Shown one piece after another: positions 9,361-18,908 of a stretch of DNA of 56,238 nt. The position numbers and the translations under genes are program-made. The first letter of the stretch is position 1, and every line of letters begins with the position of its first letter. This DNA comes from Defluviitaleaceae bacterium (GTDB taxonomy: Bacteria; Bacillota_I; Bacilli_A; MOL361; Turicibacteraceae), in NCBI GenBank assembly GCA_009778135.1, contig WRKJ01000107.1, positions 1 to 56,238 on the forward strand, given 5' to 3'. The notes under the pieces were generated by a model. It was not told where the DNA came from, did not search any database, and saw only the letters and a list, made by a program, of their open reading frames with translations.

Positions 9361-9384
9361 GCCCCACACCGTCGTGTGAGGCTT
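9361..9384 (-). terminator. Terminator of the 6S-like RNA
   Basis: On the minus strand GCCTCACAC / GTGTGGGGC forms a strong hairpin followed by TTTTC. It lies about 35 nt beyond the closing stem of the predicted RNA at 9418-9604. Confidence 0.7.
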
Positions 9385-9417
9385 CCTTTGCAAAAAGGTA
9401 TATAAAAAAAATATATG

Positions 9418-9604
9418 GAGGTCCGAAATATCGTATATGTTAGGGTAGAAAACCCGCTTAATAGCAGGTGGGTATCCCTTCTTGCATATTAGGATTCTTA
9501 CGATACAAAGTAAAGCAAGCATTCAACACAATACAAGATGATCAGATTCCCGAATTCAAAGTGTTCGGATTCAAAGAACTAACAATTGTACGAGTATTTC
9601 AGAC
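9418..9604 (-). ncRNA. ssrS: Probable 6S RNA
   Basis: The stretch has no plausible ORF but has all the parts of a small-RNA gene. A near-consensus promoter lies upstream on the minus strand. The two ends can pair (5' side GAGGGTCTGAAATACTCGTA, 3' side the complement at 9418-9435), and a terminator follows. The pairing ends enclose about 187 nt, the usual 6S length. The interior is weakly paired with two short hairpins, including ACCTGC/GCGGGT near 9456-9473, as expected for the open-promoter-mimicking bubble that binds SigA RNA polymerase. Identification is from architecture, not a covariance search; another structured small RNA is possible. Confidence 0.65.
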
Positions 9605-9610
9605 CCTCTA

Positions 9611-9639
9611 ATTATAGCATCAAACCAGATTGATTGCAA
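9611..9639 (-). promoter_or_regulatory. Promoter of the 6S-like RNA
   Basis: On the minus strand TTGCAA (9634-9639) and TATAAT (9611-9616) are exactly 17 bp apart. Transcription would begin near 9604. Confidence 0.8.
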
Positions 9640-9755
9640 CTCTTTTTTGCACTTTTATAAATTTGACATTTTTTTTAGTTGAAATATGGTATGATTAACC
9701 GTGTGCAAAGATATGATTAAAAGCGAAGTCGCACGTGTAATTGGGGGAATGTTCG

Positions 9756-10304
9756 ATGAAGAAATGGATCATGATTGTAAGCTGGCTACTCTTAACAGGA
9801 TGTAGTGATTCAATGATACTTGAAACAAGCAGTGGGGAAGACTTGAAACCTGTTGATGCCAATGATGAAGTAACGCCTCATTTTGAAGAGATCGAAGGAC
9901 TCTTAACAAGGGTTGAGCTTGAAGTCGGCTTAAACAATTTGATGGTTGCCAGTTCCCTTTTTCGTCAATTAATGAGACTTGTTGAAGGACATGACGTCAC
10001 TGCACATCAACAAGCACGGATTCATACGATGTCTGAATTATTGACGGATACACTGGCTGGTGTTCATCTCGATGAAACACGGATTTTCTCTGGCAGTGAC
10101 GCAGCAACAAAAGTCATGAACATGATGGGGTTCACACCTGAGGGATATCGATTTGTTTATCATGAGATCCCAAGCTTTATCGGTTCAGAAGGTTTGGGTT
10201 ATTATGTCTTTTTAATCCCTGTTGACCCTGACGATTTAGGCGAGACAGGCGTTCGAGACATGTTTTTTGTTACAGATCGTGGTGAGATTTTGGTATTTGA
10301 GTGA
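9756..10304 (+). CDS. Lipoprotein of unknown function
   Basis: This 182-residue protein has a lipoprotein signal peptide with lipobox LLTGC (Cys16), so it should be anchored on the outer face of the membrane. The start is ATG 9756 after GGGGGAATGTTCG; a TTG 15 bp upstream is in frame but is followed by that site. The mature protein is acidic: a helical stretch (about 45-115) is followed by a C-terminal part rich in aromatic residues and beta-strand pattern, ending FFVTDRGEILVFE. I do not recognise a family. The leader at 9716-9726 carries an AAAAGCGAAGTCG element shared with the response-regulator leader at 30983-31124. Confidence 0.75.
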   Translation: MKKWIMIVSWLLLTGCSDSMILETSSGEDLKPVDANDEVTPHFEEIEGLLTRVELEVGLNNLMVASSLFRQLMRLVEGHDVTAHQQARIHTMSELLTDTLAGVHLDETRIFSGSDAATKVMNMMGFTPEGYRFVYHEIPSFIGSEGLGYYVFLIPVDPDDLGETGVRDMFFVTDRGEILVFE

Positions 10305-10346
10305 CATTTGTTTGATTTTGCCATTTTAGATTAAATCAATTTGTGG

Positions 10347-10366
10347 TATACTTAAAAGCGAGTAGT
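10347..10366 (+). promoter_or_regulatory. Probable -10 box and leader hairpin of gdpP
   Basis: TATACT (10347-10352) runs into TAAAAGCGAGTAGTCGCT, which can fold as AGCGA-loop-TCGCT. No good -35 box is visible. The start of the leader resembles those at 9712 and 30977. Confidence 0.4.
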
Positions 10367-10452
10367 CGCTCGGTGAAACGTGACAAGCATTTTGAAGCGA
10401 CTGAATGAATAAAATATAAAAGAAAAATGTTGCTTTTTAAGGTGGTGATCAA

Positions 10453-12399
10453 ATGAATTTACAGTCGAATTGGCATAAAAAACTCATGCTCCTTGTTTGC
10501 ATCAATCTCATCTGTGTGGTGCAGATGATCATTTGGGATGCCAATGCGCCATTTATTGTCGGTTTGATGATCAGTGTCATGTTGTTTAATGGCGGCTGTT
10601 TTGTTTATTATATCAGAAATCAACAAGCTGAATTTTTAAAAGAGAAGAAATTATTGACGCATCGGGTTGAACAAGTGGGACATCATGTCTTTGATCAAAT
10701 ACCGCTGGGTATTATTTTGTATGATCAAGCCAACAAAATTGTTTGGTCCAACAGTTATGCCAAAGAGATCTTTAATAAAGACATTGATAACCTTGAACTT
10801 GCCAGTGTCGATGCTGTTTTGTTCAGTCTGATGAAAACATCAAACAAAACATTTGAATTCACCTGTCATGGTGCAGTCTATGCGGTTGATCATCATAAAG
10901 AAGAACGCGTTTTTTACTTTGATGACATTACCAACTATGCCCAATTGATCAGCAAGTATGAAGATGAGCAAGCGACCCTTGGTTTAATTGTGATGGACAA
11001 CTTTGATGAAGTCGTCAAACATCTTGATGAACAAGCACAAAATGATTATCGACGTGCCATTGTCGACCGTTTGTCAAGTTGGGCTAATGAATATGGGGTG
11101 ATGTTTAAAACAGTGCGTGACGGACGTTATTTAATTTTAATGCGTCATCAAATTTTAACGCAACTCTGTCAAAACAAGTTCACGATTTTAGATGACATTC
11201 GTGGAATTGGGACAGATGGTATAACATTGACAATCAGCATGGGCATTGCATCGGGTTATATGAGTTATGTTGCGTTATTTAACCGGGCTTCTTCGCTTGT
11301 AGACCTGGCCTTGTCTCGTGGTGGCGATCAAATTGTCGTCAAGAAAAAAGGTGTGGATGACTTTTTGTTTTACGGTGGGAAAACCAACCCCATTGCAAGT
11401 CAAAATCGGGTGCGTGCCCGCGTTAACGCAGGCGCTTATGAACGCCTCATTTTAGATAGCGATCAAGTGGTCATTATGGGACATAAATTCCCAGATGCTG
11501 ATGCGATTGGTGCAAGTATCGGCTTGCTTAAAATAGCGACGACACTCGGAAAAGTGGCCCATATTGTGTTAAACAAATCAGAACTTGATAAAGCCAATGA
11601 AGTGTTCGTCCACGAAGTGTTAAAAGACGAAAAAATAGCTGATTATTTTATCTCTAGTATGAAAGCTGTCGAAGTGATGACAAAAAACAGCCTGCTCGTC
11701 ATTGCCGATACACAGAGCAGTAATCTGGTCATCGACAATAAGTTGCTCTGTTTAACGAATAAAATTGCGATCTTTGATCACCATCGCAGATCAGCTGATT
11801 TTATTGAAGCGACGCTTTCTTATACCGATCCTTCCGTTTCATCGACAGCTGAACTGGTGGTTGATATGCTGGACTACTTTTCAAAACGCGTTGGGTTAAC
11901 CCCAGCAGAAGCTTCCATTATGCTTTCCGGTATTATGCTTGATACGAGAAGGTTTATGTACAATACAAGCAAAAAAACCTATGAAGCAGCAGCCATTTTA
12001 AAGCAAAAGGGTGCAGATGAAAAATATGTTTCAAAGCTTTTAAAAGCACCCATTGACCATTATTACGCACGGGCACATTTAACCCATCGCGCGCGCGTGT
12101 TTGCAGATGTTTATTTGATTTCATCTGCCAGTGATGAGCTGATATTTGATCGAACAGAAATTGCCGCAACAGCTGATGATTTATTAAATGTTCAAAATAT
12201 TAAAGCGACCTTTGTTTTAGGATTAACCCATCAAAATGAAGTTGCCATCAGTGCCCGTTCTATCGGTGAAATCAATGTTCAACTCATGATGGAAGCTTTA
12301 GGCGGTGGCGGTCATTTAACCCATGCAGCAGCCCTTTTTAACGGCACTGTTGAAGAAGCAACAACGGCACTTGAAACTGTCATACAGAAATTTAATTAA
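10453..12399 (+). CDS. gdpP: Cyclic-di-AMP phosphodiesterase GdpP (DHH-DHHA1)
   Basis: The 648-residue protein has two N-terminal membrane helices (about 10-50), a PAS-like domain (about 70-140), a degenerate GGDEF-like domain (about 155-300) and a DHH-DHHA1 phosphoesterase module. The catalytic motifs are GHKFPDADAIGAS near residue 343, ADTQSS, DHHRR near 439, and GGGGHLTHAAALF near 616. It would hydrolyse c-di-AMP to pApA and so influence wall and osmotic homeostasis. Length and domain order match B. subtilis GdpP (YybT). The usual neighbours rplI and the replicative helicase gene are absent. AAGGTGGTGATC precedes the ATG. Confidence 0.96.
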   Translation: MNLQSNWHKKLMLLVCINLICVVQMIIWDANAPFIVGLMISVMLFNGGCFVYYIRNQQAEFLKEKKLLTHRVEQVGHHVFDQIPLGIILYDQANKIVWSNSYAKEIFNKDIDNLELASVDAVLFSLMKTSNKTFEFTCHGAVYAVDHHKEERVFYFDDITNYAQLISKYEDEQATLGLIVMDNFDEVVKHLDEQAQNDYRRAIVDRLSSWANEYGVMFKTVRDGRYLILMRHQILTQLCQNKFTILDDIRGIGTDGITLTISMGIASGYMSYVALFNRASSLVDLALSRGGDQIVVKKKGVDDFLFYGGKTNPIASQNRVRARVNAGAYERLILDSDQVVIMGHKFPDADAIGASIGLLKIATTLGKVAHIVLNKSELDKANEVFVHEVLKDEKIADYFISSMKAVEVMTKNSLLVIADTQSSNLVIDNKLLCLTNKIAIFDHHRRSADFIEATLSYTDPSVSSTAELVVDMLDYFSKRVGLTPAEASIMLSGIMLDTRRFMYNTSKKTYEAAAILKQKGADEKYVSKLLKAPIDHYYARAHLTHRARVFADVYLISSASDELIFDRTEIAATADDLLNVQNIKATFVLGLTHQNEVAISARSIGEINVQLMMEALGGGGHLTHAAALFNGTVEEATTALETVIQKFN

Positions 12400-12426
12400 A
12401 ATGAAACAAGAGGGTAGGGTGATCAT

Positions 12427-13053
12427 GTGAAAATCAATGAGTTGTTAAACATCATCAAAGCACATAACAGTCAACCGATGGATGGGCGACAAGGTGACAA
12501 CTATACGATTTTAATCCCCATTGTCGAACAAGATGATCAACTGCATGTGCTTTTTGAAGTCAGAGCAAAGCATTTACAGCGTCAACCAGGCGACATTTGT
12601 TTTCCGGGTGGAAAAGTAGATGAAACTGACGCGACATTTAAAGACGCAGCCATCCGAGAAACGTTTGAAGAACTCGGTGTTGCACCTCATCATGTTGTCG
12701 ATGTCTATCCGTTTGATTATCTCATTGGACATCTGAACCTGTATCCTTTTGTCGGTCGATTGTTAAACCCTGAAGCCATCACGCCGCACCCTGATGAAGT
12801 CGATGCTGTTTTTATGATGCCGTTAGATGTGTTACTTGAGATGAAACCCCTTGAATATGTGGTTGAACTCGTGCCACATTTACCAGAAGACTTTCCGTTT
12901 GACTTAATACCAGGTGGTCGCAAGTATCCGTGGTTCCCACGAAAAGTGACGCAGTATTTTTATTTATATGAAGATAAAGTCATTTGGGGTCTAACAGCGC
13001 ATATTTTACACCATTTTTTAGAAGTGCTAAGGATGAAAGCAACAGATGCCTGA
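12427..13053 (+). CDS. Nudix hydrolase, CoA-pyrophosphatase-like
   Basis: This 208-residue protein contains a full Nudix box in GDICFPGGKVDETDATF and RETFEELGV (about residues 54-86), with the REx2EE metal-binding core. The preceding LQRQPGDICFPGGK resembles the UPF0035 signature of CoA diphosphatases (NudL/YeaB type), which cleave CoA into 4'-phosphopantetheine and 3',5'-ADP. Start is GTG 12427 after AGGGTAGGGTGATC. It lies 27 bp behind gdpP and probably shares its transcript. The exact substrate is inferred. Confidence 0.85.
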   Translation: MKINELLNIIKAHNSQPMDGRQGDNYTILIPIVEQDDQLHVLFEVRAKHLQRQPGDICFPGGKVDETDATFKDAAIRETFEELGVAPHHVVDVYPFDYLIGHLNLYPFVGRLLNPEAITPHPDEVDAVFMMPLDVLLEMKPLEYVVELVPHLPEDFPFDLIPGGRKYPWFPRKVTQYFYLYEDKVIWGLTAHILHHFLEVLRMKATDA

Positions 13054-13061
13054 AAATGAAA

Positions 13062-13108
13062 AAATCAACACGAGACGATGTTTAATCAGTCTGTGTTGAC
13101 TTTTCTTT
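13062..13108. terminator. Bidirectional terminator between convergent genes
   Basis: TCAACACGAGAC and GTCTGTGTTGA pair with one bulge. The stem is flanked by A-rich sequence on one side and TTTTCTTTTT on the other, so it can serve the Nudix gene and the permease gene on the opposite strand. Confidence 0.75.
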
Positions 13109-13117
13109 TTAGTGCGA

Positions 13118-14773
13118 CTACTCATTGATCAAAATATCTTTTGGTCTTAAACGCATCATGTAAAATATTGAGACAAAGGTCGAGATCGTCACAACAAGCG
13201 TGGCTGAGCCATAAAAGAGTGCGATATCTGTTCCTGCTAAATCAACATGGTGTAACTCGATAAGTTCTTCTAGCTGGTGCACTTTTGGAACAAACCAATC
13301 AAGTAAATTTAGATCTCTCAAAAACAATTGATCATTAAGCAACATCATTGAAGTTGGTCCTTGTATCTGAACATTTACCATTTCCTGACTAGTCAAGTAT
13401 CGGGATATTCGACTTGAAAGTAATTGATTGATCGGCAAAGATAAGGTGATCGCAAATAGCGTTACAAAGAGTGATTCAGCAATAAATTGAGATGCAATTT
13501 TCCTTTTCTTTTCTCCTAATGCCAAATAGATGCCAATCTCACTTTTTCTATTTCGTAAAAGAAGGATCATGATAAAACTTAACAGCAATAAAGCAGCACT
13601 GATGATGAAAAAAACGATAAACAGTGTTACGCCTCTGATGTTATTCATGGCAATAAATACATCACTAAGTCCATCTGTTGTCACATCTCTTGCCATGATA
13701 AACTCAGGTAATATTTCTGACATTGCCTGATGAAAGTTTGGCAGTGATCGTGAATCATTTAAAATGAGAAAGTTATCAATTCTAGAAAGACTATTTCTTC
13801 TATCTATTCTGTCTATCTCCCAAAATGTCTCCCAATCTCCGGCTTCTTCTTCCCAAATCTCTTGCCAATTTTCCCCTAATGTTACTTCAAAATATCTTCT
13901 TGTTTCCTCTTCCCAAAAAGCTGCTGTTGTTGTAGCATTGAAATCAATAAATTCCTCGATTACACCTAAAGGCAGATAAATCAAATTTAACATCCGCATT
14001 TCTTCAAGGAGGTGTTCATTACCTCCAAGGATTGTATCACCTATGTGGACAGGTTCGAATTCACTTAGTTGAGCTTCAAGGCTATAAATCCCAATGACTT
14101 CAAATTCAGTAACTTGTGAGTCGAAAATATTTTCATCATTATATCTTGCCATGATATCCTCAGGCCATCTGTTGACAATGTCTTTTAAAACAATCGTGTC
14201 GCCGACACTTAGATGATTAGCCACCGCTAATTCTTGTGAGATTAAAGCAACAGGCAGTCCATTGATAAGTTGTTTATCAGTAAAATTTGAACCTGATACG
14301 ATTTGAATAATCCCATGACTCAACTCAGTAAAATTTGGATCATTGACACCTTTGACCTCGAATGTTTCAATGTGATAAATCCCTTGAGAGACCAAGCTAC
14401 TTCCATCACCATAAATAAGCTCTAAATCCCAATATCGCTGTAAATTGGGACTATATAAAGTATGATTAATTGAAATTTCAGCGTGTTGAACAAAGGGTAA
14501 ATTTGAAACTTCTTCTATCAACTCACGCGTGATGATTGGAGCAGGCCATTCACCATATAAGTCCCAATGGCGTTCATTTGCAATCCGGTCTTCTTCTATA
14601 AAGACAACAGCCGGCAAGCCAGACCATAGATTTTCTTCAGTATGACTCATCATCCGATAAGCATAAATTGCACCAAATGCGACTGTCGCAAGAAACGCAA
14701 TGATCAATGTTAAAACCAATGTATAGAAAACATGCCGTTTGATATAAATAAGCCCACGTTTGATAACGTTCAA
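13118..14773 (-). CDS. FtsX/MacB-like ABC transporter permease
   Basis: The 551-residue protein has an N-terminal membrane helix (about 15-40), a large acidic extracellular domain (about 45-385) and three C-terminal helices (about 388-412, 428-450 and 520-542). This is the MacB/FtsX plan. The extracellular part carries the LxxGxxF-type segments usual for MacB periplasmic cores (IVSGSNFTD, VGDTIVLKD). No ABC ATPase gene adjoins it. Its partner upstream is a small secreted protein, so export, immunity or sensing of that product is likely but unproven. The layout parallels the module at 1-2316. A run of acidic and tryptophan-rich residues (EEETRRYFEV, WQEIWEEEAGDWETFWE) in the middle is unusual. 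Confidence 0.75.
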   Translation of the reverse strand: MNVIKRGLIYIKRHVFYTLVLTLIIAFLATVAFGAIYAYRMMSHTEENLWSGLPAVVFIEEDRIANERHWDLYGEWPAPIITRELIEEVSNLPFVQHAEISINHTLYSPNLQRYWDLELIYGDGSSLVSQGIYHIETFEVKGVNDPNFTELSHGIIQIVSGSNFTDKQLINGLPVALISQELAVANHLSVGDTIVLKDIVNRWPEDIMARYNDENIFDSQVTEFEVIGIYSLEAQLSEFEPVHIGDTILGGNEHLLEEMRMLNLIYLPLGVIEEFIDFNATTTAAFWEEETRRYFEVTLGENWQEIWEEEAGDWETFWEIDRIDRRNSLSRIDNFLILNDSRSLPNFHQAMSEILPEFIMARDVTTDGLSDVFIAMNNIRGVTLFIVFFIISAALLLLSFIMILLLRNRKSEIGIYLALGEKKRKIASQFIAESLFVTLFAITLSLPINQLLSSRISRYLTSQEMVNVQIQGPTSMMLLNDQLFLRDLNLLDWFVPKVHQLEELIELHHVDLAGTDIALFYGSATLVVTISTFVSIFYMMRLRPKDILINE

Positions 14774-14823
14774 ATGAAGCCCTCCTTTTACTTGTATCTG
14801 GATTATTTTATTGATTAAAGTAT

Positions 14824-14848
14824 AAAAAGCGTGCTATGCACACTTTTT
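14824..14848 (-). terminator. Intercistronic terminator in the second secreted-protein module
   Basis: On the minus strand AAAAAGTGTGC / GCACGCTTTTT form a hairpin with a three-base loop between the secreted-protein stop and the permease start. It matches the position of the terminator at 1911-1940. Confidence 0.75.
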
Positions 14849-14868
14849 AAGAAATTCAGCTTCATCAT

Positions 14869-15270
14869 TTATCTGGTTTCTATTCCAGTCGTAATAATTG
14901 TATTGGCGTTATGATTATGTGTGACCGAACTAGTTTGACCTGCACTACGCCAAGGTCCTCTCACAACAACAATTAAATTAATGCGCCCAACAGCTCTATG
15001 TTCACGATGTGAGTGAAAAGAAGAAATCGTTGTCGTTGTATTATTGACTGTCGTCCTCCAATGGTTAGATATAACAGATGAGCTGCCACAATCCGGTTGA
15101 AATGAAAAATCAGATTGACCAATCCCTCTGGCTACAAAAAAATCAAGTTCAGGTATATCTAAACAAGTAATCGGTTGCGCATAAGCAACAGTGCCGCCGC
15201 TAAGTGTGAACGTAAATGCGAAAACAGATAATACGGCTAAAACCATAAAAAACAATTTATTTCTCTTCAT
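14869..15270 (-). CDS. Small secreted protein, bacteriocin-like candidate
   Basis: This 133-residue protein has a clear Sec signal peptide with probable cleavage after TVAYA (near residue 31). The mature part is about 102 residues, has two cysteines near its N-terminus (ITCLD, PDCGS) and a His/Thr/Asn-rich beta-type C-terminal half with SFHSHREHRA and GPWRSAG. The FHSHREH stretch vaguely recalls the YSNYxH region of lactococcin 972, and the W-R spacing resembles the protein at 1945-2316, but no firm family match is visible. It is followed by an intercistronic terminator and an FtsX-like permease, as in the first module. AGGTGG lies about 8 nt before ATG 15270. Confidence 0.5.
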   Translation of the reverse strand: MKRNKLFFMVLAVLSVFAFTFTLSGGTVAYAQPITCLDIPELDFFVARGIGQSDFSFQPDCGSSSVISNHWRTTVNNTTTTISSFHSHREHRAVGRINLIVVVRGPWRSAGQTSSVTHNHNANTIITTGIETR

Positions 15271-15373
15271 AATCTTTTACCACCTTTTTATCAGTATATT
15301 GTACATCCATTGAATATTAACAAACTTTACTTTCTTTTTCAACACTTACACTGTGTTTCAAGAAAATGTGCAA

Positions 15374-15430
15374 TTAAGGATATTCAGCAAGTCGTTGGAT
15401 GATTCGTAAATACATCATTTCCTTTTTCAT
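15374..15430 (-). CDS. 18-residue leader ORF
   Basis: The sequence encodes MKKEMMYLRIIQRLAEYP, starting at ATG 15430. It is preceded by AACGGAGGTAAGAATC, one of the strongest ribosome binding sites in the window, and by a consensus promoter 67 bp further upstream. It ends 104 bp before the secreted protein. The product is a basic amphipathic peptide without a signal sequence. It could be a regulatory leader peptide, a small functional peptide or an attenuator. Expression is inferred only from the signals around it. Confidence 0.5.
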   Translation of the reverse strand: MKKEMMYLRIIQRLAEYP

Positions 15431-15496
15431 GATTCTTACCTCCGTTTCAATTTTTTAATTTTGGCCTACAAAGCCTAATATATCCCCATAGTGACG

Positions 15497-15524
15497 ATTA
15501 TATCATTTTTGATTTAAAAGTCAA
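15497..15524 (-). promoter_or_regulatory. Promoter of the second secreted-protein module
   Basis: On the minus strand TTGACT (15519-15524) and TATAAT (15497-15502) are 16 bp apart. Confidence 0.75.
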
Positions 15525-15779
15525 TATCTTTTAAAATGAAAGTGTTTAAAAAATGTCAAATCCTATCAAAAATGATCGTAAGCGAGTAAAAGAAGACTGT
15601 ATTTAAAAACACCTTAAACTTGTTTCGCTCATTTGCTCGGAACAAAAGCTTCTTTAAAAGTTAGATCATTAAAATATGAACATTAAATACGACAATGTCA
15701 ACAAAAATGGTGTAAAATAAGGAAAGACATGTTATAATAAGAGAGGTTATTTGAAGTAAGGTTTTAGGAGATGTTGTAC
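15525..15779. other. Intergenic region between divergent units
   Basis: No gene or strong secondary structure is seen. A TATAAT at 15733-15738 is a possible -10 box for the MFS gene, without a convincing -35 box. Confidence 0.4.
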
Positions 15780-17063
15780 ATGTTTAAAGGGTTAACGAAA
15801 GAAGAAAAAAGTTGGATTTGGTTTGATTGGGCCAATGCTGCATATACCATGACAGTAATGGCAACGATTATGAGCTTGTATTTTTTGCAAGCAACTGAAC
15901 AAATGGGCATTACAGGGTATCGTGCCAATGCTTATTGGGCATTTGGGAATACGGTTGCAACGTTGATTGCGGGGATTCTTGCACCGATTTTAGGCACATT
16001 GTCTGGTTATCACGGGAAAAAGAAACTGTTGTTTAATTTCTTCACTTTTCTCGGTATTTTGGCAACGGCTGGTTTGGCCTTGGTTCCTGAGTCATTGTGG
16101 TGGTTATTGTTAACAGTCTTTGTCGTTTCATCCATTGGTTTCTCAGGTGCCATTAAAATCTATGATGCTTTCTTGATTGATGTAACAGAAAATCATAAAA
16201 TGGATCGCATTTCAACGACTGGCTTTGGGTGGGGCTATTTAGGGGGTGGACTCGCTTTTATTCTATGTATTATCTCTGTTGTGTTGGTCGAAATGAATGT
16301 CATTAACTGGTCACTGACAACCACTTATCGCTTGGCTTTTTTGATGACAGCCATCTGGTGGTTGATGTTTAGTTTACCAATGTTTAAAAATGTCAAACAA
16401 AAATACGGCACAGCAATCGCCCCAGGTTATGTCCGTCAAAGTTTTGTTCATATTTGGACAACCCTCAAAGACATGGCACAGGATAAGCGCTTGATTTATT
16501 TCTTAATTGCCTTTTTTCTATATAGCGACGGCGTGTCATCTATCATTCGCATGGCGACCATTTACGGTGCTGAAATTGGGATTGGTGCCATGACATTACT
16601 CCTCGTTTTGTTAGCTGTTCAATTTGTCGCTTTTCCATTTGCCATTCTTTATGGGAAAATGGCAAGTAAATGGGGTGCTAAAACGACCATTTATATCGGG
16701 ATTGCCACGTATATCGTCATTTGTATGATTGCGCTACTCATGCATCCAGATCGTGATCTTGAATTTTTAACCTTGCTGTTTTGGGCATTGGCCATGCTTG
16801 TTGGAACTGCCCAAGGCGGCATTCAAGCGCTGTCACGTTCTTATTTTAGCAAAATCATTCCGAAAGAAAAATCCAATGCATATTTTGGGATTTATAATGT
16901 CTTCGGTCGTTTTGCTTCCATTATCGGCACCACACTTTTTGGTTGGGTGGCGATTTGGACGGGACAACCACATTTAGGTATCGCTGTTATTGCCATTCTA
17001 TTCATTTTAGCAGCCATTATTTTTAAATTTGTACCTGACGATCGAACATTTAACCAAAAATAA
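15780..17063 (+). CDS. MFS transporter, UMF1/Atg22-like
   Basis: The product has 427 residues and about 12 hydrophobic helices. The N-terminus (LTKEEKSWIWFDWANAAYTM) carries the W-x-x-(F/Y)-D-W-A-N-S/A-A-Y signature of the UMF1/Atg22-like branch of the major facilitator superfamily. LSRSYFSKIIPKEKSNAYFG is also typical. The start is ATG 15780, 9 nt after TTTTAGGAG; the in-frame ATG 15771 touches that site. The substrate is unknown; some relatives are annotated as amino-acid or nucleoside-type effluxers. Confidence 0.88.
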   Translation: MFKGLTKEEKSWIWFDWANAAYTMTVMATIMSLYFLQATEQMGITGYRANAYWAFGNTVATLIAGILAPILGTLSGYHGKKKLLFNFFTFLGILATAGLALVPESLWWLLLTVFVVSSIGFSGAIKIYDAFLIDVTENHKMDRISTTGFGWGYLGGGLAFILCIISVVLVEMNVINWSLTTTYRLAFLMTAIWWLMFSLPMFKNVKQKYGTAIAPGYVRQSFVHIWTTLKDMAQDKRLIYFLIAFFLYSDGVSSIIRMATIYGAEIGIGAMTLLLVLLAVQFVAFPFAILYGKMASKWGAKTTIYIGIATYIVICMIALLMHPDRDLEFLTLLFWALAMLVGTAQGGIQALSRSYFSKIIPKEKSNAYFGIYNVFGRFASIIGTTLFGWVAIWTGQPHLGIAVIAILFILAAIIFKFVPDDRTFNQK

Positions 17064-17085
17064 ATAACGTAACGGAGATGATCGC

Positions 17086-17550
17086 ATGTTAACAGTTGGT
17101 GAACAAGCACCGCTTCACATTGCATTAGCAGGCAGTGATGGAAAGAAGCATACATTGGGAGATTTTAAAGGTCAAAAAGTGGTGTTGTTCTTTTATCCGA
17201 AAGATAACACGCCAGGTTGCACCACGGAAGCGAAAAGCATCAGTTGTTTCGATGCTGAATTTAAAGAAATGGCGGTTAAAGTCATTGGTGTAAGTCCTGA
17301 TACCGTTGAAAAACATCAACGATTCATCGACAAACATGAACTTAAACCACTATTGTTGGCTGATCCTGAGAAACAATTGGCTGAAGGATTCGGCGTTTGG
17401 GGACTGAAAAACAACTTTGGTAAAACATATCTGGGTTTAATTCGGACAACTTTTGTTTTAGACGAAACAGGGACCATTATCAACGTCTTTGATAAAGTTA
17501 AAACGAAAACGCATGGCGAAGATGTGCTAACCTATTTAAAAAGTATCTAA
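17086..17550 (+). CDS. bcp: Thiol peroxidase, BCP/PrxQ-type peroxiredoxin
   Basis: This 154-residue cytoplasmic enzyme would reduce hydrogen peroxide and organic peroxides with thioredoxin. The peroxidatic cysteine is C45 in KDNTPGCTTEAKS. C54 is a candidate resolving cysteine, slightly further away than the C45/C50 pair of E. coli BCP. The PGCT motif and the later arginine in GLIRTTFVLDETG complete the family pattern. It begins 22 bp after the MFS gene, with GGAGATGATCGC ahead of the ATG. Confidence 0.93.
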   Translation: MLTVGEQAPLHIALAGSDGKKHTLGDFKGQKVVLFFYPKDNTPGCTTEAKSISCFDAEFKEMAVKVIGVSPDTVEKHQRFIDKHELKPLLLADPEKQLAEGFGVWGLKNNFGKTYLGLIRTTFVLDETGTIINVFDKVKTKTHGEDVLTYLKSI

Positions 17551-17558
17551 TCAAATAG

Positions 17559-18734
<1,176 letters not shown>

Positions 18735-18830
18735 TGTCGAAGAGCACCTTAAATCCTGTTCAAATAAGGGATATTCTCAAGAAAATGCGAAACAGCTTCT
18801 CAAAATTTGACTTATTTCCTCAAATCATAC

Positions 18831-18859
18831 TTGCTTCTTTCACTCAATTTTGATACAAT
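18831..18859 (+). promoter_or_regulatory. Promoter of the small lipoprotein gene
   Basis: TTGCTT (18831-18836) and TACAAT (18854-18859) are 17 bp apart. The -10 box runs into TAAAAG, as in several other leaders here. Confidence 0.65.
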
Positions 18860-18908
18860 TAAAAGTGGGGATTGGCGAATGTTCAAATTGTGAACGGAGG
18901 AAGATGAA

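Noticed and set aside
9418-9604. tmRNA, RNase P RNA or SRP RNA
   Set aside because: No tRNA-like ends or tag reading frame, no P RNA conserved core, and no SRP GGAA-tetraloop domain are visible; promoter, length and closing stem fit 6S better.
9663-9717. A complete SigA promoter for the lipoprotein gene at 9756 (TTGACA 9663 with TATGAT 9690 or 9712)
   Set aside because: Neither spacing (21 bp or more) is acceptable, and TATGGT at 16 bp is weak, so no promoter entry was made.
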